64,000 nt of DNA from Actinernus sp. WN-2022. Taxonomy: Eukaryota; Cnidaria; Anthozoa; Actiniaria; Actinernidae. The DNA is taken from contig JAOWCC010000252.1 of NCBI GenBank assembly GCA_030867875.1, positions 1-64,000 on the forward strand, given 5' to 3'. A program made the translations under genes and the position numbers. This document shows positions 23,124 through 35,405 of this stretch, in pieces. Positions within the stretch are counted from its first letter, which is position 1. The number at the start of each line of letters is the position of its first letter. The notes beneath the pieces were generated by a model, which worked only from the letters and a program-made list of their open reading frames with translations, was not told the origin of the DNA and made no database searches.

Positions 23124-23897
23124 TTAAGGCTAGTGTTTTATGCCGCCGTCCTAGACGTTGCCGTCGTGGTTGCTTCCCTGGCATGGGACCCGGGGAGGCA
23201 CGTGCGACAGAGCGGAAAAACGGAGCGCATGCGCACTAGCCACTTCATTAAAAGTGAATCAAGATGGCCGCCGAGCGGGAGGGAATCGTAGCTCTTTTTC
23301 AGGGACCTCTCACAGCGCAAGAAATACCACGATTACTTTATTACTTCACACCATGGACTGATATGCTTCAGTGACTTCTTCGAGCCCAAATAACAGATAA
23401 TCCAGTTCACAGGAAGAACGCAACAATTGCTTGATCGACTCTGTTTTCAAGGAGAGCGAGTCATTTCGAACTGTTCATATGCGACTGGAAAAACGCCAAA
23501 AATAAGAAAACTTGTGAATATATAAGGTTCATACTTCGATAGAGAACTAAGGAGGTGATGGTTTTAAACATATAAAATACCATATTCGAGATTTTCATAC
23601 CATTTTTCAAACGAAGCATTTGAAGTTACAGTAGTGACTTACTGACTAGACTGTCTACAGTAGTAGAAATCCTGGAACGACTATCATTACCAAAGACTGT
23701 AAGTAAATCTACAGAGCTATTATCAGAAAATTATACAATATTTCACTTGATTTGGTTATTATGGTATTACATCGGCATTTTGACGAATTAGTTGACTGAT
23801 TTACCAATGTAAAGAAAACGAATTTTCATTTTGTTTTAAAATGAAGTGTTGTATAATAGTATATTATACATGTAAAACAAATTAATATGTTATAATA

Positions 23898-26511
23898 CAC
23901 GCCTTTCATAAGTTTTACTTCCGGTCACGAAGACGAGGCTCCAGGTGGTTTGAAATCCAAGATGGCGGACAACTGCTCAGTCTCAGCTAGAAAGTACCTC
24001 CGAAAAGGACTCGAAAAGTGTGTTATTTAGTAGATCGTACCTGAATTTGGCTTCAGAATCACTGTATTTATGTTCATGTATAGTCTACCGTATATTAACT
24101 GATGATTTGCATGAAAAACGTCCACGTTTTCGGCAAAATACCGAAAGAGCGCGGATGAAACTTTTAAACTATTAACTTTTGTTGAAAATCTCAACAGATC
24201 AGTACCACAAAAAGCACACGCCGTATGAAATACTGCATTGCTGTGTACACTATGTACTGGAATAACTCTTGAGACGTGATTTAAAGTGTAAGCCGACCCA
24301 AAACTGAGAAAGAGTATGGCTGATACAGTTGCTTGAAATATGACCAACTTATGGTTGTTCAGTTAACGTATAACTTTGAGGGAAGTGGGGGTTTCTTGGT
24401 GTTACAGATCACCACATATGTAACACAAAGAAAACTACTGTCTTCTAAAGCAAAACAACACGCTGAAATACAAAGAACCCTATCCCCAGAAACAATGAAT
24501 CAAACAATGAATCTGCTTCACCAAGAAGCACTCAGAAAAGTGATATTTGAAGTATGCGGGCATCAGGTGTCGTATTAGGTACAGGCATTCCCGGAAAAAT
24601 ATGTTCCCTTGGTGTCAACGTACTCAAGAGAAGAGAAATCTTCAAGCATAATTCTGGCTCTTGGAAACAATGATAGCTACAGCTACCAGAATGAAGAAAA
24701 TACTGTTGATGATATTCAATCAATGGGCATCAGTCAAACGATGAAAATACAGATTCAACCGACCGCTATTGAAAAACCTGCTCGTTTTTCTTCTTCAAGG
24801 AAATAAAAAATAATATTAGTTTCTACACAGGATTCTCATCTTCTAAAATATTTCAGGTCTAGTATGATTTTTATAATGTTAGAGAGAAGGGAGAAATATC
24901 ATTTACTGAAATAAATGTTTAATTGAGGCTAACAGTAATATGGGAACTGAGGGAATACCACTTATAAACAGTGGCTATACAAGCAATCCAGGTCAATAAA
25001 AATATGAAAACATTAAGTACTAAATAAATTGTAACAAACATATTAAAACTATTAACTGGTAAAATAGGTGTTAACTAAGTGGTGGTTGAAGGTGATATTA
25101 AAATTAGTCCACATGAAATTGGGGGAATCATAAGATGAATGATAATGTATGTATGGATAGCAGGGTTTTAGCCCAGAAGGTTTGGGGTAAGGTGAAGCAA
25201 AATCAGAAATGAGAAAAACACTAAAAAAAAGGAAAATTATGAGTAGTGAGAGCTGCTAAATAAACAATAACTGATATAACAATGTGGTGGCCTGATGATA
25301 TGAGAGTGAAGGGAGTGGGGGAAGTTGCTTGGGGAAAGGAGGGCATTGGCACCCCTGCCCCATCTCCCCTTATTTGACTGGCTAAAACCCTAGATAGGGT
25401 AAGCTAATATACCACACAGAGCATGCAGGGATAGGGGAATTAAGGAACCACTACTAATTACAATCAGTTTGTGCTAAGCTTTTCATTATATATAATTATC
25501 AAATTATCAATAATTGCACAAAAGAATATTTTGAAATTTGAATTCCATTCAAAAAGCCCAAGCAGTGTCCAAAAGCCTCTGCTAGATATATTCTAACTAC
25601 AAATAAACTTATTTTAATGGTATATGAATAATAAAATCAATACCGTATGCTGTTACACAATAATGTAAGTGATACAAAGTCAGGGAATATATATTGAAGG
25701 GTAGGGTATGAATTGTATACAATGTGAAAAAAGGTATGAAAAAATAGAATTTACCATATAATGGGTAGGGATAGGGGAAGGAAAACGTGCTATCATTCTT
25801 TATTAATGTAAAAGTTATGTACATAATTTAAGTGAAAACGGCTTTGGGGAACTATGAACGGATAAACCATATTCGGTATACTCGTTGCCTGCATCTTATC
25901 AGTTGACTCCAGCTTTTTCCAATGTTTGTTTTCTGTTAGGTGAACAGTAGTTACATTTCCCATTGATAGCACTTCACTTGCTGTATTAAATAGCAAAAGA
26001 GATTAGATATCATGACATGAGCTTATTAAACAGCCTATCAGAAATAAACTAAAATTTGCTTTGCACCTCATAAATCACTTTGCCTCAATTTTAGACCACA
26101 ATACTAATTTACTTTAGGCAGAAGATATTTCCGACTCCTTTAAGTTAGCTTAGATATCTTCGACGGAAACATGCCCCTGAAATAATTAATATCGTCCTCT
26201 GTAAGCTGCAAACGTTTTTTAGATTTGCAACCTGTCGGGTGTACATTGTTCGGAAATGACCGATGACTTGATCAAGTAGAAAAGTACTTTTCTGTGCGCT
26301 AAACAATATACTAAAATAATGCAGACTACACATGGACATAAATACAGTGATTGTAAAACCAAACACAGGTATGATTTACTGAATAACATACTTTTGGGAG
26401 TATTTTCGGAGGTACTTTCTAGCCGAGACTGTGCAGTTGTCCGCCATCTTGGATTTCAAACCACCTGGAGCCTCGTTTTCGTAACCGGAAGTAAAACTTA
26501 TGAAAGGCGTG
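23898..26511. mobile_element. 2.6-kb nested TIR element with TA flanks
   Basis: Ends CACGCCTTTCATAAGTTTTA and its complement (ending 26511) continue as an inverted repeat of about 190 bp (to 24090, and from 26315) including CCAAGATGGCGGACAACTG. TA stands outside both ends (23896-23897; 26512-26513). The uninterrupted target is visible in the other arm of the host element near 29690, supporting insertion. Small frames at 24333-24806 have no recognised domain. Confidence 0.83.
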
Positions 26512-26959
26512 TATTGTTCTGTTTTCAGAAAGCCAACAATAAAACAGTTGTAATCGAATGCCTTTGGCAAAATAGTTTTGTGTTCATTTAGTTTTGTTCA
26601 TGTTAGAAGCGGTTGACAGTAATTATGTTGTGTGGGACTTTTGTGCGGTTCTGTATAAAGGGATCGAGGTATAATAATATGGTACTGGTTGGTGTATGAA
26701 ATCAAGAGCCTGCATGTGGACTTTGTGTTTGCTTTACATGTACACGAAACAGTATTTCTTGTTGTTTTCCCAGGAAAAAGGAAGCCTGCAATTGTATACC
26801 TTTCCATTCCCAGCTCCCTCAGTGTTTACTTGATGTTTTTGAATATCTGGACTAAACAGCAAAAGAGCATGTTTGCTTGTGTTAGACTACTTGAGAAATG
26901 GAGACTCTTCAAGTACCATCACTTATCTTGATCTTCACTCTATTCTCCCCAAGCACAAG

Positions 26960-29215
26960 CAAAGTGAGACAAATACATGTGTAGGATAATTGAAAGAGAG
27001 ATAAATAGTCTCCATAGCAAACTACATGCACATGCATGTATGAGAACAAATCTACATTTTTCATGTACACTTTGACTGTTAATTGTTAAAACCTGTTTAT
27101 AATTGTAACATGGTACAACAGAGGAAGGAGTACTACAAAGATTTTAAAAATGTTTTTGGTTTAATGTTTTTAACATTCAGCAGAATTCTCTACTATCTTG
27201 CTGAGTTTATATCCAACCAACTGGTGACATAACGCAGAATGCAATAACTTTCCACAAAAGTTAAGCCTTAAAACAGTTGAAACTGTGTGTATGTACAGAT
27301 GTATCTCTCTTTTTTCATTTGCCTAATGGTTACTAATACATAATATTTGTACAGGAATCCATAAGCAATTACATATAATAAAATTCATTGTTAATTTCTT
27401 TGAAAAACTTGGTGAGCTCCCTCTTTCATGAGCCTTTTTTTGAAGTTACACAGAAACTACATTATTAGCATAATTAATGCAGAGGTTCATTAATGTTCAG
27501 TGTAGCTGGCTTGGACTTTGAAAGTAGAGCTATGTGAATATATGCCTTCAGTAATAAATGTATGTTAAAATACAAATATAGTATGTGTAGCTGGCTATAC
27601 ATGTATATACAGCTATTTCAGGCTAATATAAGTGCAATGTAGATGCATGCTAGTGCTGGAGCACTGGCTGTAGCCAGGTTATTTTGAAACCCTAGGCCTG
27701 ATAATTATAGTGACCATTTCCTGTATGTCTCCATTTTCTGTACACATGTAGTATACTTATTTTATGAAGTGTGTGAACATTAAGTGAAGATTATTTTCTG
27801 AAATTATGTGAACGGCTAATCTAAGAAACATGTCAATAATAATAAGTGAACATGTTCTTAACTTGATTTTTAAAATGAAATTTGTATGAATTATGTGAAA
27901 TTATTTTAAAGGTTAACTGTGAATTGTGTCTTTGTTAAGTGCTTATATATACAGTGTATATATTATTTTATGTGAACTTATTTCAGGTGAATCATGTGTA
28001 TATGTTTGAATTGCTAATGCAGTACCTAATGAATCATCAAGGCAGGAAGAGGGTCAGCTTTTTATTGGATAATTTTGAGGAAGGAGGGGGAAGGGTTAGG
28101 TGCCCAGTGAATGAATGAGATAGTCCAGTCTGTATAATAAGCACAATTAATTTGGGAAAGGAAAGCAATGAGGGGGAAGTATGTTGGCATGAAGAACATG
28201 TTTCTAGTTTCCAATGGGCTTCCATTTTATAATAATAAAAACAACAATAATAACAATCAGTGTGTATTAGTAAATAATTAATTAATTAATAATAGTTCTA
28301 TTATAATGATATTGATGCTAAGAATCTCTGCTTATGATCATGCATGTTCATTTAAAATCAAAATTTTTAAACATAAGTTTTAAAATGCCAAGTGTGCATT
28401 CTGTATTAGGCAGACCCTTTTAAAATGGCTAGGAAGTCTGCTATAACCTAAAGCTCAGGGATGCTCTGATTGTAAACTCTTTCTGAATTTAAGGTTCAGA
28501 TACAACATACATAAATATTCAATTTATTATAATATTAGTATTTTGATAGCTACTAAATGTTATTTTGTCAAAAATTTAACTTTAAAAAATTAAAAACCCT
28601 TGTGATTTGAATTAACATGAACATGCAATGTACGTGTGAGCAGAGATTCTAAGTAATGATAATAAACATTAGTCAATTAGTTATTTTATGTCATGTTTTG
28701 CACATGTATCTGATTGTTAATGTTAGTATCATGAATGAAACCTCATCGGAATTAACCTCCATAGCCATCATGATTTTCCTTTCCCAAAGACATTATCACA
28801 CCCACATTATTAAACTGAATCAACTATCACATTCTTTCAATCAACACTTACAGTGTTTAACCCTTCCTCATTCAAAATTTGAGTTACAACACCAACACAT
28901 ACATGATTTACTTCTAAATTTCATAAATATTTTTTGCATATTTTAAGAGAATAACTTATTTTTAATGTTTCATAGATACATAAGTGTTCTTGTTTTTGGT
29001 GGAGAATAAAGATGAAGAGAAGTGATGGTGCTGAAAAGCATAAATTTTTCGAGTCTTAATTCTATATAGATGTGTTCCTTCCAATGCTGTTAATATATGG
29101 GACCAGATAATTATGTCATTTTTTTCTACATTAAAAATAAACAGGTTTAAAACACTTAGTCTCAAATAATGAGAAAGTAGATGAAAACTGTATACGTTTG
29201 TGTTCATAGTTTGCT
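26960..29215. other. Loop of the foldback element, no gene
   Basis: AT-rich, with stops in all frames. A diverged inverted repeat of about 55 bp (28296-28350 against 28616-28672, sharing AGAATCTCTGCT) lies within it. Confidence 0.55.
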
Positions 29216-30390
29216 ATATTTGCCTGACTTTGCTTTTGTTTGGGAAGAATAGAGATAAAGATAAATTATGGTGTTTGAAGTCTGTATTTCTCAACAAGTA
29301 ATCTGTATAACCATGCAGGTGCTCCTTTACTATTTCGGTCCAGGTATTCCAAAACAGCAAACAAACACTGAGTGAATTGGGAAGAGAATCAAGTTTTACT
29401 ATTTTACAGGAAAATAAACAAGACCAGAGGTACTGCTTCTTTGCTTGATCTTCATAAAATGTGTATAAAAGCATTTTTATGCAAAGCTTGGGTGAGAATT
29501 TAAAGTCCACATGCAGGCTCTTGATATGCACCTCTCTTACAAAACCACACAAACATCCCACACAACATAATTAGTGTCAATTAACCCACTTCTAACATGA
29601 ACAAAATTAAATGAACACAAAACTACTTTGCCAAAGGCATTCGATTACAACTATGTTTTATTGTTGGCTTTCTGAAAACAGAACAATTATAACATAATTT
29701 TATAAAAAAAAAATGTATATACTATTATACAACACATCATTTTAAAACAAAATGAAAATTCGTTTTCTTTACGTACGATACATTGGTAAATCAGTCGACT
29801 AATTCGTCAAAATGCCGATGTAATACCATAATAACCAAATCAAGTGAAATATTGTATAATTTCCTGATAATAGCTCTGTAGATTTACTTACAGTCTTTGG
29901 TAATGATCGTCGTTCCAGGATTTCTACTGCTGTAGACAGTCTAGCCACTACTGTAACTTCAAATGCTTCGTTTGGTATTAAAAATGGTATTAAAATCTCG
30001 AATATGGTATTTTATATGTTTAAAACCATCACCTCCTTAGTTCTCTATCGAAGTATGAACCTTATATATTCACAAGTTTTCTTATTTTTGGCGTTTTTCC
30101 AGTCGCATATGAACAGTTCGAAATGACTCGCTCTCTTTGAAAACAGAGTCGATCAAGCAATTGTAGCGTTCTTCCTGTGGACTGGATTATCTGTTATTTG
30201 GGCTCGAAGAAGTCACTGAAGCATATCAGTCCATGGTGTGAAGTAATAAAGTAATCGTGGTATTTCTTGAGCTGTGAGAGGTCCCTGAAAAAGAGCTACG
30301 ATTCACTCCCGCTCCCCGGCCATCTTGATTCACTTTTAATGAAGTGGCTAGTGCGCATGCGCTCCGATTTTCCGCTCTGTCGGCACGTGC

Positions 30391-31226
30391 ACTCTTGATT
30401 ATGACGTAATATATATATGCGAGGCGGTACGGGGTTTTTCGTCAAAATATGTCGAATTCCAGGTTATAGATGATTTAGAATAATCAAACAGGGGAAAAAT
30501 CCAGATCAGTTTTCACAATAACTTGGAAATCCGGGTTTTGGAGCTATTATAGTTCTTCGGTAAGGCCGAGAACCCGCGGATCCATCTATCCGATCAACAA
30601 CAACAACAACAAAAACTTTATTTGTATCTTAAAATTACAATATACAAGGAAAAGGGAGAAAATATGAAAATACTGATACTGGCAATCTGAAATTAGGGAC
30701 TGACCATTTGAAAATTGATGGGGGGAGGGGTACCGCAAATCCCCCCCCCCCCCAAAAAAAATCGAGCAGGCCGAATTTGCACAGAAAAAAGAGCGAACGA
30801 GCCAAAATCACCCCGAAAAAAAATCGAGCAAAGGTGAAACTTTGTTCATTAGCTGAAACAGGTTCAGTCAATGTTTAGTCTCCAGAACACAGGAACCAGT
30901 GCTTTAGAGAGCAGTAAAATCTCAACAATTTTGGCTCGGGCCTCGCAATATTTAAAGACATTATGCTTTTTTCTTCCATCCGCAGGACGGTATATTATCT
31001 AAGCTCATAATCAAAGGCACATTCCCATAGGACAGATAATGCATTCGTTAATTTACAAGATATTAGTAGTTATATATGAGCACTTTTTTCATTTTTTTAT
31101 TTGAGACTACGGAACAATGCAATATGATGCACTACAATACAATATGATGCACGAATTGACAGTACAATTTTAAGTATACATCTGGGAAGGAGTGTGACGT
31201 AGAGATTTCAAGAAGAATACATGTAT
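30391..31226. other. Stretch without gene
   Basis: It contains a (CAA)n microsatellite (30597-30615) next to AAAACTTTATTTG (LINE-tail-like, minus), a C/A homopolymer (30741-30768), and two copies of CAATATGATGCAC near 31121-31151. Confidence 0.5.
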
Positions 31227-32190
31227 ATCAGGCATGTTTTCACAAAAGGAGGACCCCCTTTTGTGAAAACATGCCTGATCTTCTGTGCCTTTAGCTTTAA
31301 AAGCCAGCAACTCGTTTTTGCTGCCGTTTCCTTGAAAGGACAAATGACAGTTTTTAAAAGACTTTTCTGGCCTTTCTATCCCATAATTGATCTCTAGGTA
31401 TTTTATGTGGGGGTGAGGGGTGGGGAGGACTATTCCAAAAAATTCGCGAAAAACCAACTTTGCCTGGCGTATGGCGCAACGATTTGCTTTGTGAAAGACG
31501 TACATTTCCCACTAGGTTTGAGAAAAAAGTCCATTTTTTTATTATGAAAACGTTGATAAGTGAGTTACCGGTTTTTAAAGCCAACATATTACACATTCAT
31601 TTACTTGTGTAACTTAAATTTCAAAGTGGCGCCATTGCTCGAGCTTTTAATGGGTTTCGATGTACTACACGGCAATGCAACATTCTCTTCCTGTAGATTA
31701 AGTTTAATTAATAGAATTTTGCCGTATTTTAAGTAGAAATTATACCAGAAAATGTGTTTTTTCTAACCTAACCTCGATCTCTCAGACAAAGTTACTTGTG
31801 TAACTTAAACTGATTTAAAAGTGGCGCCATTTCTCGAGCTTTTAATGGATTTCGATGCACTACACGGCAATACATTCAACGTTCTTTTCCTGTAGATTAA
31901 GTTTAGTCAATTGAATTTTGCCGTATTTTGAGTAGAAATACCAGAAAATGGCGTTTTTCTAACCTAACCCTAACCTCTAGCTCTCAAATAAAGAAATTAT
32001 GGGATAATCTCACACAAGTAAATTATGGGATAGAAACGCCAAAAAAGTCTTAAACTGTCATTTGCCCTTTCAGGAAAAAGGCAAAAAGACGAGTTACTGA
32101 CTTTTAAAGCTAAAGGCACACAAGATCAGGCATGTTTTCACAAAAGGGGGTCTTAGGTTCTAAGACTCCTTTTGTGAAAACATGCCTGAT
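31227..32190. mobile_element. Foldback MITE with a hairpin at each terminus
   Basis: Each end is a hairpin made of ATCAGGCATGTTTTCACAAA and its complement (31227-31279 and 32125-32190), and the two ends plus about 120 bp of inner sequence are inverted copies (31227-31400 against 32020-32190). The interior carries a 190-bp direct repeat (about 31604-31793 and 31794-31985; CGAGCTTTTAATGG, GATTAAGTTTA). It is non-coding. Confidence 0.88.
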
Positions 32191-32194
32191 ATAT

Positions 32195-33787
32195 ATGTTT
32201 TCTACTAAACAAAGGTAATTATACCATAAATCTAGAAACATTAAAATTGATGTAAAACCAAAATACTGAATGCCTTAAAAAATATCGTGCAAGGTCCGCC
32301 GATGCCATAAACTTTCTTGTAGCAATAGGAGTCCTAAAATAATTTCGAGCAAAACAAAATTCAAATGGTCCGTCCCTTAGTTAAAAGTAATCGAGTCAGA
32401 TTGCCACTATACTCAAATTATATGAATGGCTCGCACCAAAGAATGGAAAGCAGGTGTGGAAAGATACATCTGAACAATCTTTGCTTCAAAACCGCTGACC
32501 GCTCCTACGGTACAACGAGCTACCTACGGTATTTATTGTATTATCAAAACACCTTCCTAACGCAAAAACAGTCTTATAACTATCTTGCCGAGATGCTTGA
32601 TCATGGCTAGATACTTTTAACTTCCATTTTTAGTAAACAAAACATTAATCAGCATTTACCATCTTAATTTCCGCAATATATTGGTCTTCATAAGTTTACA
32701 AAGAAATGCTTTGTTCCAATTAGCGTGTGTAATAAACACAAACAAAGACTTTAACTGATTGGCACGATACGACTGCTAAAGAAAATGACACAAAGCCCCA
32801 CAAAGGATTATTTTCGAAACAAAATTCGCTTTTCGTACAACACACGCCAGAAACAAAATCAGAACACTTTCCAAGGTTTATTGTCGAGCTTAAAGCTATC
32901 GTGCGGGAATAAGGAATGAGTATTGAAAGCACGAAATGAATGTCGACTATTATTCATTATCTGTAAATGTTCAGCTTTGATGTGCTTATCATTTTCATAA
33001 TTCGCACAATGTGCGCGCAGCTATAAATTATTAAATTTGGGTGTTTCATGTTAGTCCTAGCTGTGCTAAACACAAACGTAAGGCAGGGATTATAATAACA
33101 ACGAGACAAGGATATACAGCGAATAAGAAAACCTCCTTCTTTTGAAACTAAAATCAAACATGAATCGTTCAATATCTCGGCCGCTAATTATAATCAGCCA
33201 GCTTGTTCATCAACACCAGATAAATGGTTGTTAATGCGAACCCCCCAAAAAATGAATAACAAAATACTTCTCTTTTCCAAAATCTGATTGGACAGTTTCA
33301 AGAAACTGATGGCGGTTAACAGCCTGTGTGAGGACTCAAGTGGGACAGACATTCTTGCCCATCGACGGCTTAAAGACTATTTCGAAACTATAGCAAAAGA
33401 AACCGGTTTAAATGACCATTTTTGTGATTAATCTTTCAGTTTTTTCCCTTAGTCACCAACAAGACGTCGTGTTGTAAGGTATGTCCATGCAGTATTAAGC
33501 AGAATCGTTACTTCTTGAAGTGTCATTTGTGATTTTCAAAGCTCCAATGTCAACACAGCATCGTTTTAACTTCAGTTGAACAATCTTGGCGAGAATTTTA
33601 CCTAGCTTTTTATATATCGAAGTTACGGTAACAGGGTAACGGCCTTGATCATTACCAAAACGCATAGGCCAGTAGTCTAGTAAATCGTACAGATAGGCAT
33701 GCATATTAAGTGATTTGTAAGAACGAAACGGCTGATTCTGTATCATCTGTCAAATTTCAATGATAACACAATGATATCCATGCAGAC
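32195..33787. other. Stretch without recognisable gene
   Basis: Minus frames of 60-83 codons (32720-32932, 32957-33172, 33495-33746) show no motif. No repeat structure was seen. Confidence 0.35.
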
Positions 33788-33791
33788 TTAA

Positions 33792-34084
33792 AGGAGCAGT
33801 GTCACGATTAGTATTCATGCCCAAAGTTTTGAAAATGTGTCAGGCGGACAATAAATCAAAAGACGTGACAGAAGTAGAAGTCCGCATCGGCGTATTTGCA
33901 CGATATCTCGAGCCGAAATTGCTTTAAAACTATACTTCAGTATTATATGGTTAGGTTTGATGTTATATTTTTATAAAGCAGCATTTTATTTATTTCAATC
34001 GAAAGGGAAATTTGCAGCGGCGCGTGACATAGCGTGATTTTTCCATTGTCTATAACAACCAATCAGAATCGTGACACTGCTCCT
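33792..34084. mobile_element. 293-bp MITE, same termini as the 21293-23123 element
   Basis: The left end AGGAGCAGTGTCACGATT and right end AATCGTGACACTGCTCCT are perfect inverts. TTAA precedes the left end (33788-33791) but is not preserved on the right. Terminal similarity to AGGGGCAGTGTCACGG suggests the same family. Confidence 0.78.
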
Positions 34085-34477
34085 GCTTTCATCTTTAGTA
34101 GAAGCTTTCATCTTTAGTAGCCATTTTCTCAACTCGCAAACCATCATTCCTATCTTTGATATCTAGAACCCATGCATGCATGGCACTATTTTAAGTTTTA
34201 CTTCATCTATAATTAATAAGAATTCATCTGTATATCGGAAACTGGAACCGTATTTTAAGATTTATTATTCCGCATATTTAAATATAGTTTCGAGCATGAG
34301 TATTAAATTAGAAAATTAACAATATTTTTATGCTTCAGTCATCCCATCAAAATCATGGTACAACTGGTATATCACTTATATTTTCTGAGGGTGTTTGTGT
34401 TTCTAAGCGCCATTATCGCACTGATTAGGAAACAAAAGGTTGCAGAAATTCCAAATTATATCCAGTTAACCAAACTC
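34085..34477. other. Stretch without gene
   Basis: AT-rich; only a short duplication of AGAAGCTTTCATCTTTAGTAG-type sequence at 34085-34120. Confidence 0.4.
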
Positions 34478-34692
34478 TCTCCAGGGATTACAATACAGTG
34501 AATATAGCCCTAGTACTAGGACCAGCCTTTGACCAGCAGCATTGTTGTCGATATGTAAAACAGTCTCGAGGGATTACAATACAATGAAGATAGCCCTTAT
34601 ACAGTGCTAGGACCAGCAGCATTGTTGTCGATATGTAAAACTGTCTCGAGAGATTACAATACAATGAAGATAGCCCTAATACAGTGCTAGCC
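34478..34692. repeat. 80-86-bp tandem repeat, about 2.6 units
   Basis: Units share GGATTACAATACAATGAAGA followed by TAGCCCT and AGCATTGTTGTCGATATGTA. The TCTCGAG starts at 34564 and 34644 give an 80-bp period; the first unit has a small insertion. Confidence 0.88.
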
Positions 34693-35155
34693 CAGGGCTT
34701 ATAACCGGGATTCTACGGTATACACCTGTTTCAAAAAGGTTGTCTCGGACAAGCGGCAATTACGACGAGCGACGAGCGACATAAAAATCTGGTGAATTCA
34801 TTTGTTTTTGGAGTCAAAGGCTTTAAGAAGAATATTGATGGTTTTCTTCGAATATCTGCCCTGTGACGTCATCAAAAAACTAAAATTTAAACTATAAGTC
34901 CTACAAAGCTGTTCTTTGTATATATTGTAGACATCGATAATAAAAGCCTACACAGAAAATTTCACGTCGATAGGGTGTATTGTTCTGGAGTTAAAAAAAA
35001 TTGAATTTTATGATAGAACGACCCAACGTGTTAATTTTTTTTTAAAACTCGATAAATCTTAAAAAGTTGCATTCAAAGAGTTTTATAGTGAAACCCAATG
35101 ATTTTGATGGGAAATTAAGCTTTATATGTATACATATGGTCTCTTGATACAATAT
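34693..35155. other. Stretch without gene; dispersed-repeat similarity
   Basis: The block TGACGTCATCAAAAAACTAA to about 35000 resembles 19795-19945 (same order of words: GACGTCATCAAA, TAAACTAT, AAGCTGTTCTTT, CGTCGATA), so a diverged repeat family is present twice. Confidence 0.5.
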
Positions 35156-35156
35156 A

Positions 35157-35405
35157 TAGGTGAGACTAAACGACGCTTAAAAGACAGATTTAACTAACAC
35201 CGCCGGACGATAGATAACTCTAACAACAAATCTAAACCCACAACAGTTGACGAACATTTTCTTAATTCTCCTAATTACACTGCCAACGACATGCAACTTA
35301 TTCCTATCGAAAAAAAGTATTTTCTAAGATAGACTCTATACATAATGCCAGAGAAGCGATTTTAATCGCACAGGCGTGAACACTCGAACCCTATGGCCTT
35401 AACAT
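35157..35405 (+). pseudogene. Penelope-like GIY-YIG endonuclease remnant (second copy)
   Basis: GETKRRLKDRFN, then a stop, then HRRTIDNSNNKSKPTTVDEH and NDMQLIPIE are in one frame, the same order as the 3975-4260 remnant and as the end of the Penelope-like nuclease domain. Stops and a missing GIY half show decay. Confidence 0.72.

Larger units (their letters stand above)
20425..23177. mobile_element. Compound inverted-repeat element, outer unit
   Basis: Outer ends are inverted: left TAAGCAACGACGACGTCAACG then TCTAGGACGACGGCATAA, right the complement within TGCCGCCGTCCTAGACGTTGC. Inside the left end a 250-bp block (AATACAATAACTGCACGTGA region, 20474-20735) is repeated directly at 20735-21000 and inverted at 21045-21290. 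A second element (21293-23123) is inserted at the right. It is non-coding. Confidence 0.72.
23198..30390. mobile_element. 7.2-kb long-TIR foldback element
   Basis: The ends GCACGTGCGACAGAGCGG (23198) and the complement of the right end (to 30390) match. The left arm A (23198-23897) is the inverse of 29690-30390. The next inner arm C (26512-about 26960) is the inverse of about 29220-29690. Without the nested 23898-26511 insertion the arms A and C are contiguous, giving TIRs over 1.1 kb on a 4.6-kb element. No transposase frame was found. Confidence 0.85.

Noticed and set aside
24333..24806. Transposase remnant inside the nested TA element
   Set aside because: The frames are open for only 60-80 codons and show no DDE or zinc-finger pattern I can recognise.
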